Positions 8,061 to 19,863 of a stretch of DNA of 64,000 nucleotides are shown piece after piece; position 1 is the stretch's first letter, and the number at the start of each line of letters is the position of its first letter. The stretch comes from JALHNI01 sp044226365. Lineage in GTDB: Bacteria; Acidobacteriota; Terriglobia; Bryobacterales; Bryobacteraceae. The notes beneath the pieces are model-generated. The model made no database searches. It worked only from the letters and a program-made list of their open reading frames with translations, and was not told the origin of the DNA. The position numbers were made by a program, and so were the translations under genes. Location of the stretch: the NCBI GenBank assembly GCA_044226365.1, contig JBGAHE010000001.1, positions 101,884 to 165,883 of the forward strand, written 5' to 3'.

Positions 8061-9002
8061 GTGTCTCTCTTTTTTCTGCTGATGGTGGCCGCTGATCCCC
8101 TCTGGACCGCGCGCCCACTCACCGCCGCTCATAGCTTCACCAAAGAGATCGAAGGCCCTGCCGTTGATCGAGCCGGCAACATCTACGCCGTCAGCTACGG
8201 TCGCACGCCCACCATCGGCCGGGTGAACGCCGAAGGTGACGCGACCCTCTGGCTCGAGCTGCCCGACGGCTCGTTGGGCAACGGAATCCGTTTCGATCGC
8301 GCCGGCGTCATGTACATCGCCGACTACACCAGGCACAACATTTTGCGCGTACGCCCGGGTGCCAAGAAGGTCGAAGTCTTCGCCCACGATGACTCCATGC
8401 ATCAGCCCAATGACCTTGCCATGGCTCCTGATGACACCCTCTACGCCAGCGATCCCGATTGGCAGAATAGCACCGGCCAGATCTGGCACATCGATCGCGC
8501 GGGCAAGATGCGCAAAGTAGCGGAGGGCCTAGGCACCACCAACGGCATTGAAGTCAGTCCCAACGGCAAGGTCCTCTACGTAAACGAAAGCGCCCAACGG
8601 AAGATCTGGGCGTTTGACATCGCGGCTGATCACAGCCTCGCCAACAAGCGCTTGCTGATCGAGTTCCCGGACTATGGCTTCGACGGCATGCGGGCCGACG
8701 TCAAAGGCAATCTCTATGTGACGCGCTATGGCAAGGGCGTCGTGGCGATTGTTTCGCCGCAGGGCAAAGTCTTGCGGGAAGTCTCCGTGCTCGGTGCTCG
8801 TCCCAGCAATCTCTGCTTTGGTGGCCACGATGGCCGCACGGTCTACGTAACGGAAGTCGAGAACGAACGCCTCGTCTACTTCCGCACTGATACGCCCGGC
8901 CAGGAGTTTCGCCGCTGGACCCAGGCGAAGCCCGCTGCCAAAGCGGCCACCAAAGCCCCCGCCAAGTCCGGCGCGCGCAAGAAAACCCGCAAGAAACGCT
9001 AG
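8061..9002 (+). CDS. SMP-30/gluconolactonase-like beta-propeller protein with basic tail
   Basis: The GTG at 8061 starts a 313-residue protein with a short hydrophobic N-terminus (MSLFFLLMVAADPLW). The body is a six-bladed propeller of the SMP-30/gluconolactonase/LRE type: repeated (D)xxGNIYAVSYG, NGIRFDRAGVMYIADY, PNDLAMAPDDTLYASDP, NGIEVSPNGKVLYVNES and FDGMRADVKGNLYVTRYG. The family hydrolyses sugar lactones using a bound metal. Unusually, the last ~26 residues are lysine/alanine/proline-rich (KAATKAPAKSGARKKTRKKR), like a histone H1 tail. The gene lies 44 bases upstream of a DUF1501 gene on the same strand. Confidence 0.82.
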   Translation: MSLFFLLMVAADPLWTARPLTAAHSFTKEIEGPAVDRAGNIYAVSYGRTPTIGRVNAEGDATLWLELPDGSLGNGIRFDRAGVMYIADYTRHNILRVRPGAKKVEVFAHDDSMHQPNDLAMAPDDTLYASDPDWQNSTGQIWHIDRAGKMRKVAEGLGTTNGIEVSPNGKVLYVNESAQRKIWAFDIAADHSLANKRLLIEFPDYGFDGMRADVKGNLYVTRYGKGVVAIVSPQGKVLREVSVLGARPSNLCFGGHDGRTVYVTEVENERLVYFRTDTPGQEFRRWTQAKPAAKAATKAPAKSGARKKTRKKR

Positions 9003-9016
9003 AGTCGTGCGACGGA

Positions 9017-9039
9017 AGCGACTTGATATCCTAGTCGCT
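9017..9039. promoter_or_regulatory. Inverted repeat before the DUF1501 gene
   Basis: AGCGACT at 9017-9023 and its exact complement AGTCGCT at 9033-9039 are separated by nine bases. It sits in the 44-base gap between the SMP-30-like gene and the GTG of the DUF1501 gene. There is no T-run after it, so it is not a standard terminator; an operator or RNA hairpin is possible. Confidence 0.35.
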
Positions 9040-9046
9040 AACTCCC

Positions 9047-10425
9047 GTGCTCACTCGACGTCAGCTTTTGGAACACACCACGCTCGGCTTCGGCGGCATG
9101 GTGCTGACAGACCTGCTCCGAGCCAACGCTCCCAACGATCTCAAACCCCGGCCTGTCCATTTCCCGGCTCAAGCTACGGCCGTCATCCAACTCGTGCAGA
9201 ACGGCGGACCCAGCCAGATGGATCTCTTCGACCCCAAGCCCGTTCTGCAGAAACTGGCTGGCCAACCGCTGCCCGGCGGCGTGGAAATTCATCAGCCCAA
9301 CAACGTCAACACGCTTCTTCCCTCGCCGTTCACCTTTAAGAAATATGGCCAGTGCGGCATGGACATCTCCGAGATGTTGCCCCACACCGCGAAGATCGTT
9401 GACGAACTCTGCTTCATCCGCAGCATGCATACCGAGCACAACAACCACCTGGAAGCGCTCAACATGCTGCTCTCGTGCAAGATCTTCCCTGGGCGCCCGG
9501 TGATGGGTGCCTGGATCAGCTATGCCTTAGGCACAGAGAACCAGAGCCTCCCGGCTTACGTGGTTCTGAGGGATCCCACCGGCTACACCATCGGCGGCAA
9601 GCAACTCTGGGCGAACGGCTACCTGCCAGCGCTCTACTCTGGTGTGGAGTTCAGCATGAAGGGCGCCCCGGTCCATCATCTGAACCCGCCCGAAAAACTG
9701 GCCGACGGCGCCCAGCGCTCCACCCTGGACCTGCTCGCCAAAATCAACGAACATCATCTGGCCCAGCACCCCGGTGAACTCGAGCTTGAAGCGCGCATCC
9801 GCAACTTTGAGCTTGCCGCGCGCATGCAACTCGCCGCCGGTGACGTGCTCGATATCTCCCACGAAACCGAGGCCACCAAGAAGCTCTACGGCATTGACGA
9901 CCCCAGGGCTGGAGCCTATGGTCTGCGCTGCCTGATGGCCCGTCGCCTCGTCGAAAAGGGCGTTCGTTTCGTCCAGGTCACCACCAGTCCCGGCCAGCCC
10001 TGGGACCATCACAACAGCATCAAAAAGGATATGCACAAGATCGCCGGCGAAGTGGACCAAGGCTCCGCCGCGCTCATCATGGACCTCAAGAGTCGCGGCT
10101 TGCTGGATAAAACCATCGTCATGTGGGCGGGTGAGTTTGGCCGACTTCCCACTACCCAGAATGGTGATGGCCGCGATCACAATCGCAACGCCTTCACCAT
10201 CTGGTTCGCCGGTGGCGGCTTCAAAAAAGGACTGATTTACGGCGAAACCGATGAGTTCGGCTACAAGGCCGTCGTCAATCGCGTGCCCGTGCCGGACATG
10301 ATCGCCACCGTTCTGCGCCAGCTCGGCGTGGACCATCGCAAAGTAGAATACGCCCACGGCGGACGCCTCGAGACGCCTTCGGACGTCACCGTCACCGGCG
10401 CCAAGCCCGTCCTGGATCTGGTGTC

Positions 10426-10429
<4 letters not shown>
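9047..10429 (+). CDS. DUF1501 family protein with Tat-type signal
   Basis: The 460-residue protein starts at GTG with MLTRRQLLEHTTLGFGG, a twin-arginine export signal (TRRQLL). The body is the DUF1501 (sulfatase-like alkaline phosphatase superfamily) fold: VIQLVQNGGPSQMDLFDPKP at the N-terminus, the FIRSMHTEHNNHLEALNMLLS segment, and near the C-terminus KTIVMWAGEFGRLPTTQ with GRDHNRNAFTIWFAGGG. In planctomycetes and acidobacteria such genes typically pair with PSD1/DUF1549/DUF1553 cytochrome proteins, as here: the next gene overlaps it by four bases (ATGA). The biochemical activity is not established; a periplasmic role in using complex substrates is an inference. Confidence 0.9.
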
Positions 10430-13134
<2,705 letters not shown>

Positions 13135-13158
13135 GCGACCCGCGCTAGCCTAAGAGCG

Positions 13159-14163
13159 ATGCCCTTTGCAGGAACTACGCTTGTCACCGGCGGCGCCGGC
13201 ATGATCGGAAGCGCGATGGTGTGGGAACTCAACCGGCTTGGCCACCGCCGCATTCTGATCGCGGATCGTCTCGATCATTCCGAAAAGTGGCGCAATCTGG
13301 TTCCGCTGCACTTCGCCGACTACCTCGATGGCGATGACCTGCGCGCCGCCGTCCGTGAGCGATCCCCGAAGCTCGCCGACATCCGCACCATCTTCCACCT
13401 CGGCGCCTGTTCCGCCACCACCGAAAAAGATTCGGCCTTCCTCATGCGGAACAACTTCGAGTTCACCAAGGAACTGGCCCTCTGGTCGCTGGAGCAGGGC
13501 GTGCGCTTCGTCTATGCCTCATCCGCCGCCACCTACGGCGCTCGCGAAGACGACTTCCGCGAAGACCTTCCCTTGCACACCCTCCGGCCGCTCAACATGT
13601 ACGGCTACTCGAAGCATCTCTTCGATCAGTACGCCGAACAAGCCGGTTTCTTACCGCAGATCGTTGGCCTCAAGTACTTCAACGTTTTTGGCCCCAACGA
13701 AGACCACAAGGGCGACATGCGTAGCGTCGTTCACAAAGCCTTCCATCAGATTCAATCCACCGGCAAGCTCGAGCTCTTCCAGAGCCACCGGCCGGACTTT
13801 GCCGATGGCTGCCAACAGCGCGACTTCCTCTACGTCAAAGACGCTGTCGCCATGACCGTTCATCTCGCGCAGAACACCAGCGCCGGAGGACTCTACAACC
13901 TCGGCTCCGGCCAAGCCCACACGTGGCTGGATCTGGCGCACGCCATCTTCGCCGCGCTGGACCGGGAGCCGAACATCGAGTTCATCCCCATGCCCGAACT
14001 CCTCCGCGGCAAGTATCAGTACCGCACCTGCGCCACCATCAATCGCCTGCGTGATTCCGGCTACCAGTCCGCCATCACACCGCTCACCGATTCCGTTCGC
14101 GACTATGTCCGCCACTACCTGCTGCGCGATCGCCGCCTGGGTGATGAGAACCTACCCGCCTAA
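13159..14163 (+). CDS. hldD: ADP-L-glycero-D-manno-heptose 6-epimerase
   Basis: The 334-residue protein is a short-chain-type nucleotide-sugar epimerase. It has the NADP-binding GGAGMIGSAMVWELNRLG at the N-terminus, the FHLGACSATTEKDS segment that is characteristic of HldD/RfaD, ASSAATYG, and the catalytic MYGYSKHLFDQY (YxxxK). The reaction makes ADP-L-glycero-D-manno-heptose for the LPS inner core in the cytoplasm. LPS genes lpxA and lpxI are in the same window. It starts 24 bases after the PSD1 stop, and its last 12 bases overlap the convergent deoxyhypusine-synthase-like gene. Confidence 0.92.
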   Translation: MPFAGTTLVTGGAGMIGSAMVWELNRLGHRRILIADRLDHSEKWRNLVPLHFADYLDGDDLRAAVRERSPKLADIRTIFHLGACSATTEKDSAFLMRNNFEFTKELALWSLEQGVRFVYASSAATYGAREDDFREDLPLHTLRPLNMYGYSKHLFDQYAEQAGFLPQIVGLKYFNVFGPNEDHKGDMRSVVHKAFHQIQSTGKLELFQSHRPDFADGCQQRDFLYVKDAVAMTVHLAQNTSAGGLYNLGSGQAHTWLDLAHAIFAALDREPNIEFIPMPELLRGKYQYRTCATINRLRDSGYQSAITPLTDSVRDYVRHYLLRDRRLGDENLPA

Positions 14164-15243
14164 CGCGCGATAGAGGTTATGCATGAAGGCCAGGTTATCG
14201 GCCTGTACGTAGTGCATCGCTCCGCCCATGCGGGAGAAGCTCTTGCAGAAGCGCAGGTAATAAGCGGCGTTGGTCTTTGGTGGCTCGCCTTGCGTCCAGT
14301 CCCAGTTTCCGCCGTCCTGCAGATCCACCACATAGATGCTCAAGTCGCGAATGATCTCGCCGCCGGCTCCCAGCCGCAGGTTGTTTACGTTGCTCAAGCT
14401 CTTCTCAAACACCTGCGGGGCCATGATGGCGGAACCTACCGAAAGCACCACGCCGCCTTCGAGCGTCGCCACAGAATCGCCGAACAGACGGAAATCCAAG
14501 CCTGCGGCCCGCCCCACCACGGCGCCGTTGAAGATCGGGTGATTTGCGATGATGTCATAGCCCACGCCTGGATGCACCGTCAGGGGGACCCCGCGCCGAT
14601 ACGCGCTCGCGAAGATCGAGGCCTTTTGCAGCGCGTGTTCCAGCGTCAATTGGCCTTCAGGGACAAAGCCCGCTTCCATCGCCGTCAGCAAATCCGCGCG
14701 CGCCGCCGTCAGCGGATGCCGCGGCTCGGCCGCAATCAGTTCTTCCAGTTCCCGCTGAGTCGGGAAGTCCGTGCCATCTTCGGCAATGAACCTCCCCACG
14801 GCCACGCCATAGCCCTCGCCGCGCAACGCCCCGGCCATCATCGCCAAATGCAGATATCGGCCAGTCTCATCCCAGGATCCAAACGTGCCCGTCGCCACAT
14901 TCTCTTCGACGCTTTCGGTGGAACGCCCCAGCCACGCGTATTCCCAATCGTGAATACTGCCCGCGCCATTGGTCGCTAAATGCGTCAACCACCCGCGCTC
15001 CATCATGGCATCCAGAATGCGCACGGCGCCGTTGCGGAGCAGGTGCGCGCCATACATCAGAATCACTCCGGCGCCCCGCTGCCGCGCCCGCCGCACCGCC
15101 TCCGCACAGGCTTCAATCCCGGGCACCGACGTCTTCGGAGCCGACTCCGGATCCACCACGATCCCTGTCGCGGTCGTCAGGCTCTTGCGTTGAGCCAAGG
15201 GAAACACACGCAGTTTTGACCAGTCTTGTCGAGTTGCTTTCAT
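14152..15243 (-). CDS. Deoxyhypusine synthase-like family protein
   Basis: From the ATG at 15243 (MKATRQDWSKLRVFPL) the protein has 363 residues; the longer open frame upstream overlaps the tricorn gene and is not used. It carries GVILMYGAHLLRNG, LATNGAGSIHDWEYAWLGRS, EENVATGTFGSWDETGRY, VPLTVHPGVGYDIIANHP and DFRLFGDSVATLEGGVVLSVGSA. This is the pattern of bacterial deoxyhypusine-synthase-related proteins, a Rossmann-type NAD fold. True deoxyhypusine synthase modifies eIF5A, which bacteria lack, so the substrate must differ; polyamine chemistry is one possibility (inference). It converges on hldD with a 12-base overlap and diverges from the tricorn gene. Confidence 0.72.
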   Translation of the reverse strand: MKATRQDWSKLRVFPLAQRKSLTTATGIVVDPESAPKTSVPGIEACAEAVRRARQRGAGVILMYGAHLLRNGAVRILDAMMERGWLTHLATNGAGSIHDWEYAWLGRSTESVEENVATGTFGSWDETGRYLHLAMMAGALRGEGYGVAVGRFIAEDGTDFPTQRELEELIAAEPRHPLTAARADLLTAMEAGFVPEGQLTLEHALQKASIFASAYRRGVPLTVHPGVGYDIIANHPIFNGAVVGRAAGLDFRLFGDSVATLEGGVVLSVGSAIMAPQVFEKSLSNVNNLRLGAGGEIIRDLSIYVVDLQDGGNWDWTQGEPPKTNAAYYLRFCKSFSRMGGAMHYVQADNLAFMHNLYRALGG

Positions 15244-15300
15244 GTTCAGGGGTGATCTTTGATCATACGAAAGCTCTGTGCCCGGTTGATAATAATCCCC

Positions 15301-18300
15301 ATGGTGCGCTTTTTGGTGATCTTGCTGCTGGCGGAACTCTCTCTGCCTGCCGCCAACCTGCTTCTCACGCAGCCCTCCCTCTCGAAGACCCATCTCGTTT
15401 TTCAATACGCCGGCGACCTCTGGCTTGTCTCGCGCGATGGCGGCGAGGCCAGGCGCCTCACCAATGCCCCCGGCACCGAGAGTCAGCCGTTCTTCTCGCC
15501 CGATGGCCAAACGGTCCTCTTCACCGGCGAGTACGACGGCAACATCGACATTTTCACCATCCCCGTCACTGGCGGCGTGCCCACCCGCCTTACCTACCAC
15601 CCGGACCCGGACCTCGCCCGTGGCTGGACCAATGACGGCAAGCGCGTCCTCTTCGTTTCTCCGCGTCAGACCCACACGCGCGTCCGTCAGCTTTATACGC
15701 TCTCCCTGACGGGTGGCCTGCCGGAGATGCTGCCGTTCCCGCAAGCCGCGGCCGGATCTTTCTCGCCCGACGATCAGCGGCTCGCCTACACTCCGAACGA
15801 GCCCGCCTGGGCCAGTTGGAAGCGCTATCGCGGCGGTCGTACCTCCCCCATCTGGATTGCCCAGCTCTCCGATTCCTCAGTCCAGCCCATTCCTCGCGAC
15901 AATTCCAATGACTGGAACCCCATGTGGGTGGGCGAGAAGATCTACTTCCTTTCGGACCGCGAAGGCACTTTCACCCTCTACTGCTACGAGCCCAAAACCA
16001 ACAAAGTCGTCCGCGCCCTGCCCAATCAACCGCTGGATATCAAGTGGGCTTCCGTCAACGGTGGCACCATTGCCTACGAACTCTTCGGCAGCATCCACCT
16101 GTTCGATACGAAGACCGGGAAGTCTAAGCCGGTGACGATCAACATCAATGCGGATCTCCTCGAAGTTCGCCCTCGTCTCGAAAAGGTCGGCACCCGCATC
16201 TCGAGCATTGCGCTTTCCCCCTCTGGCGTGCGCGCCGTGATTGAAGCTCGCGGCGAAATCTTCACGATTCCCGCCGAAAAAGGCGATGTCCGCAACCTCA
16301 CTCGCACTCCCGGCGCCGCCGAACGCGATCCCTCCTGGTCTCCCGACGGCCGCTGGATCGCCTACTTCTCTGACGTCAACGGCGAATACGAACTCCACCT
16401 GCGCGATCAGGCCGGCAAGGACGAACCTAAAGTCTTCGCCCTTACCAAACCCCAGACCTTCTACTACGATCCTCGCTGGTCGCCAGACTCCAAAAAGATC
16501 GCCTTCCGCGACAAGACGCTCGGGATCTACTACCTCGACGTGGACTCCGGCAAAGTCGCCAAAGTCGACGCCGACCGCTATTCGGGCGGCAACCTCCCGA
16601 ACGTCGTGTGGTCCCCCGACTCCAAGTGGCTCACCTACACCAAGCAACTCCGCTCGCTCCTCCGTGCCGTGTATGTTTACTCGCTCGACACCGGCAAAGT
16701 CGACCAGATCACCGACGGTATGAGCGAGACGTCGTCCCCCATCTTCGACGCGGAAGGCAAGTATCTTTATTTCCTTGCCTCCACGGATGCTGCCTTGAAT
16801 CTCGGCTTCCGCGACATGTCGGCCTACTTCCGTCCTGTCACTTACTCGGCCTACGCCGTCGTCCTCCGTAAGGACCTTCCCTCGCCCATCGCACCCGAAA
16901 GCGACGACGAGAAAGTTGCCGACGATGCTCCCAAAACCGAACCCGCCAAGCCCGCCCCCAAAGCTCCCAAAGTCGAAGTGAAGATCGACCTCGCCAACAT
17001 CGAGCAGCGCATCATCGCCCTCCCGATCCCTGCCCGCAACTATCGTCAGCTCTATCCCGGAAAAACGGGAATCGTGTATCTCACCGAAGCTCCGGCCAGT
17101 GGCTTCGGACCCTCCACCTTACATAAGTTCGACCTCAAGACACGCAAGACGGATAAGGTGCTCGACGGCGTGAACTACTTCGAAGTCTCGGCCAACCGTG
17201 AGAAGATGCTGCTCGGTCAGCCCGGCAATCGTTGGACCATCGCCTCCACTTCCGCCCCGCTCAAACCCGGCGAAGGCTTGCTCAAGCTCGATGGCGTCGA
17301 AACCTGGGTCGACCCGCGTCTGGAGTGGCGCCAGATGTTCAATGAAGCTTGGCGCATTCAACGTGACTTCTTCTATGACCCCAAGCTTCATGGTGTCGAC
17401 ATCGCGGCCATGAAGGCTCGCTACGCTCCCTACCTCGAGTCCATCGCTACCCGGTCGGAGCTCAACTACCTCTTCTCGGACATGATGGGCGAGTTTACGG
17501 CCAGCCACCTGTACATTCAGGGTGGTCAGTTGGTGGAAGTGAAGCGTGTTCGTGGTGGCCTCCTCGGGTGTGACTATGCCTTGGAGAATGGTCGCTACCG
17601 CTTCAAACGCGTCTTCAATGGCGAGAGTTGGAACCCCCAACTGCGCGCTCCGCTCACTCAGCCCGGCGTCAATGTCGTCGCCGGCGAGTACTTACTCGCC
17701 GTCAATGGGCGCAATCTTACGGACCGCGATAATGTCGACCAAGTCTTCGAAGCGACCGCGGGTAAGCAGGTCGTGCTGAAGGTCGGCCCGAACGCCGACG
17801 GTTCCGGCTCTCGTGAGGTCACGGTCGTTCCCCTCGATAGCGAAGCGGCTCTGCGGAATCTGGCGTGGATCGAAAGCAACCGCCGCAAGGTCGATCAGCT
17901 CTCCGGCGGTCGTCTGGCCTACGTTTATCTTCCGGACACCGCGCTTGGTGGTTACACCAGTTTCAACCGCTACTACTTCGCTCAGACGGGTAAAGAGGGA
18001 GTCGTCGTCGATGAGCGCTTCAATGGCGGTGGCGCCCAGCCCGACTATATCCTCGACTTACTCCGTCGTCCCTTGCTTCACTATCGCAACACTCGCGAAG
18101 GTGAAGAGTTCACTGGCCCCATGACCGGCATCTTTGGGCCGAAAGCCATGCTGATCAACGAATACGCCGGCTCCGGTGGCGACACCATGCCCTGGTACTT
18201 CCGCAAGGCCAAAGTCGGCCCGCTGGTCGGCAAGCGCACCTGGGGCGGCTTGGTGGGCGGTCTCGGTGGCTACCCCCTTCTAATGGATGGCGGCGCGGTC

Positions 18301-18528
18301 ACCGTTCCCTCCGTCGGCTTCTGGGACCCCGACACGGGCGAATGGGTGGCGGAGAATGTCGGCATCTCTCCCGATGTCGACGTCGAAATGGATCCCCAGG
18401 CCGTTCGTCATGGGCGCGATCCGCAGCTCGAGAAAGCAGTCGAACTCCTCCTGGCTGACTTACAGAAGAATCCGCGTAAGTCGAAGCCGCGCCCGGCCTT
18501 CCCGAACTATCAACGGCCTGCCCGTTAG
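15301..18528 (+). CDS. Tricorn-type protease (S41 family, propeller and PDZ)
   Basis: From the ATG at 15301 the protein has 1075 residues with a signal-like N-terminus (MVRFLVILLLAELSLPAAN), very near archaeal tricorn's length. Two propeller regions follow with WSPDGRWIAY, WSPDSKKIAF and FSPDGQTVLF type repeats. A lysine/proline linker (KPAPKAPKVEVK), a C1 domain, a PDZ domain (about 760-850) and an S41 catalytic domain complete it. Candidate active-site residues are Ser735-His736 in TASHLY, Ser958 in AGSGGD and Glu1018 in VAENVG, matching the spacing in archaeal tricorn (known for the family). It probably degrades peptides in the periplasm. Its stop shares four bases with the convergent HAD gene. 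Confidence 0.9.
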   Translation: MVRFLVILLLAELSLPAANLLLTQPSLSKTHLVFQYAGDLWLVSRDGGEARRLTNAPGTESQPFFSPDGQTVLFTGEYDGNIDIFTIPVTGGVPTRLTYHPDPDLARGWTNDGKRVLFVSPRQTHTRVRQLYTLSLTGGLPEMLPFPQAAAGSFSPDDQRLAYTPNEPAWASWKRYRGGRTSPIWIAQLSDSSVQPIPRDNSNDWNPMWVGEKIYFLSDREGTFTLYCYEPKTNKVVRALPNQPLDIKWASVNGGTIAYELFGSIHLFDTKTGKSKPVTININADLLEVRPRLEKVGTRISSIALSPSGVRAVIEARGEIFTIPAEKGDVRNLTRTPGAAERDPSWSPDGRWIAYFSDVNGEYELHLRDQAGKDEPKVFALTKPQTFYYDPRWSPDSKKIAFRDKTLGIYYLDVDSGKVAKVDADRYSGGNLPNVVWSPDSKWLTYTKQLRSLLRAVYVYSLDTGKVDQITDGMSETSSPIFDAEGKYLYFLASTDAALNLGFRDMSAYFRPVTYSAYAVVLRKDLPSPIAPESDDEKVADDAPKTEPAKPAPKAPKVEVKIDLANIEQRIIALPIPARNYRQLYPGKTGIVYLTEAPASGFGPSTLHKFDLKTRKTDKVLDGVNYFEVSANREKMLLGQPGNRWTIASTSAPLKPGEGLLKLDGVETWVDPRLEWRQMFNEAWRIQRDFFYDPKLHGVDIAAMKARYAPYLESIATRSELNYLFSDMMGEFTASHLYIQGGQLVEVKRVRGGLLGCDYALENGRYRFKRVFNGESWNPQLRAPLTQPGVNVVAGEYLLAVNGRNLTDRDNVDQVFEATAGKQVVLKVGPNADGSGSREVTVVPLDSEAALRNLAWIESNRRKVDQLSGGRLAYVYLPDTALGGYTSFNRYYFAQTGKEGVVVDERFNGGGAQPDYILDLLRRPLLHYRNTREGEEFTGPMTGIFGPKAMLINEYAGSGGDTMPWYFRKAKVGPLVGKRTWGGLVGGLGGYPLLMDGGAVTVPSVGFWDPDTGEWVAENVGISPDVDVEMDPQAVRHGRDPQLEKAVELLLADLQKNPRKSKPRPAFPNYQRPAR

Positions 18529-19235
18529 AACAGCCGTCGTAAGTCGGCGAACGTTTCGAGCACGACCAGCCGCGGAGCATCCTGACGCAGTTCCTGATGC
18601 TCCAGGCTCCACGTGCGCTCATGCGGAATAAACACTGCGCCCAATCCTGCCTCCAGCGCGGGATTGATGTCGCTCTTTGGCGAATTGCCGATCATCCACG
18701 CCACCTCGCGATTCATGCCGCGCTCACTCACTAGGCTGTGATATGCGAGCGCATGCTTCTCCCGCACGATCGCCGTATGCGCGAAGAAGTGTCCAATGCC
18801 GGACCTCTCCACCTTCAGTCGTTGCTCCTCAGGATCGCCCTTGGTAAATAACGTCAGCTCATGGCGATCTGCCAACTCTGCCAGCGTCTCGTGGACCCCC
18901 GGCAAGAGCTCAATTGGCGCCTCGAGGATGTGCTGCCCCAACGAGAGCACATGTTCGATGTCCTTCTCCTCGATGTCGCGCTCCACTAGGTGCCGGTAAC
19001 ATTGCGTCAGATTCCGTGCGAAATTCGCCGCTCCGTACCCATTTACCCGAATGTTGGCGATCTCCATCTCATCGAAGATCGCGCGAATCTGCGGCGGCTC
19101 CAAGTGCGAGTGATCCAGAAAATCCAGAAACCGCTCGAACGCCTGCTCGAAGTAGATGTTATTCTCCCAGAGCGTGTCATCGGCATCGATGATCAACTGG
19201 GAACGATCAATCACTCGTCGGATAGTGCCTTCCAT
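18525..19235 (-). CDS. HAD-superfamily hydrolase
   Basis: The ATG at 19235 (MEGTIRRVIDRSQ) gives 236 residues. Motif I is IIDADDTLW, where the first aspartate is the nucleophile of HAD phosphohydrolases; motif II is LTLFTKGD; the conserved lysine is in VREKHALAY; motif III/IV is MIGNSPKSDINPALEAG. A helical cap lies between. It is cytoplasmic, with unknown phosphorylated substrate. The start overlaps the end of the LON-domain gene upstream by 29 bases on the same strand, so the two form an operon. The stop overlaps the tricorn stop by four bases. Confidence 0.88.
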   Translation of the reverse strand: MEGTIRRVIDRSQLIIDADDTLWENNIYFEQAFERFLDFLDHSHLEPPQIRAIFDEMEIANIRVNGYGAANFARNLTQCYRHLVERDIEEKDIEHVLSLGQHILEAPIELLPGVHETLAELADRHELTLFTKGDPEEQRLKVERSGIGHFFAHTAIVREKHALAYHSLVSERGMNREVAWMIGNSPKSDINPALEAGLGAVFIPHERTWSLEHQELRQDAPRLVVLETFADLRRLF

Positions 19236-19827
19236 GTCCGTTCGTATGTGCCACGCGCTTGATCTGCTCCGTCGCCTCGCGACGGCGGGCATGCCCCGGC
19301 AGATAATCAATTAGTTTCCGCAGGCGCACCGGTTCGGACCGAGTCGCCAGTAACTGCTGCTTGAATTCCAACTCCGGCAAGTTCTGCGCCAACTGAAAAC
19401 TCAATTGCGGATGCTCGAAGTCCACCGAAAACGACGGCTCTTCGTCCGCCGCCGGAAATGTCTCCCGATACACCGCAATCGCCCGCCCTCGCAACTCACT
19501 TGTTGCCTCCGGCTCGGCATCGCTGATGTAGTTGATCTCCGCCTGCAGGAAATTCCGCTCCTGATTCAGCGAAAGCACTTCGAACCGGCTTTCCCCCAGC
19601 GTCAGAATGTTCATCCGCCCGTCAGCCGTCTTCTCGAGCAACTGCTCCACTCGGGCCGTACATCCCAGGTTCACCACGCCGCGCTCCATCGCCAGCACCA
19701 CGCCAAAAACCGAGCCATCCCGAATCGCCTCGCCGATCATTTCCTTGTAGCGCTCCTCGAAAATGTGCAGCGGCAGCTGCGTGCCTGGCAGCAGCACCAC
19801 GTTGAGCGGAAACAAGGGGATCAGCAC
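19207..19827 (-). CDS. LON-protease N-terminal (substrate-binding) domain protein
   Basis: The protein is about 206 residues if it starts at the GTG at 19827, giving LIPLFPLNVVLLPGTQLPLHIFEERYKEMI, the classic start of a LON substrate-binding domain. No ATPase or protease domain follows, so it is a stand-alone LON-SB protein, probably cytoplasmic, of unknown partner. A purine-rich AGGAG directly abuts the GTG, so a TTG four codons later (19815) is another possible start. It is the first gene of a minus-strand pair with the HAD hydrolase and diverges from the SDR gene across a perfect palindrome at 19838-19854. Confidence 0.82.
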   Translation of the reverse strand: MLIPLFPLNVVLLPGTQLPLHIFEERYKEMIGEAIRDGSVFGVVLAMERGVVNLGCTARVEQLLEKTADGRMNILTLGESRFEVLSLNQERNFLQAEINYISDAEPEATSELRGRAIAVYRETFPAADEEPSFSVDFEHPQLSFQLAQNLPELEFKQQLLATRSEPVRLRKLIDYLPGHARRREATEQIKRVAHTNGHGRHYPTSD

Positions 19828-19837
19828 TCCTGCGATC

Positions 19838-19854
19838 GTAACATGGCATGTTAC
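19838..19854. promoter_or_regulatory. Perfect 17-bp palindrome between LON and SDR genes
   Basis: GTAACATG-G-CATGTTAC is an exact inverted repeat with a one-base centre. It lies in the 36-base space between the GTG of the LON gene (minus, 19827) and the GTG of the SDR gene (plus, 19864). The position and symmetry suggest a dimeric repressor operator controlling both directions (inference). It also argues against using the in-frame ATG at 19843 inside it as the SDR start. Confidence 0.6.
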
Positions 19855-19863
19855 TCTCAACCT

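Noticed and set aside
15244..15300. Promoter for the tricorn gene from TAATAAT at 15290
   Set aside because: It lies only four bases before the chosen ATG, so it would give a leaderless or truncated message; not enough support to call.
19405..19863. Long N-terminal extension of the SDR gene
   Set aside because: It is antisense to the LON-domain gene; the SDR fold starts at GKVVLVTGAS just after the GTG at 19864. The ATG at 19843 lies inside the palindrome.
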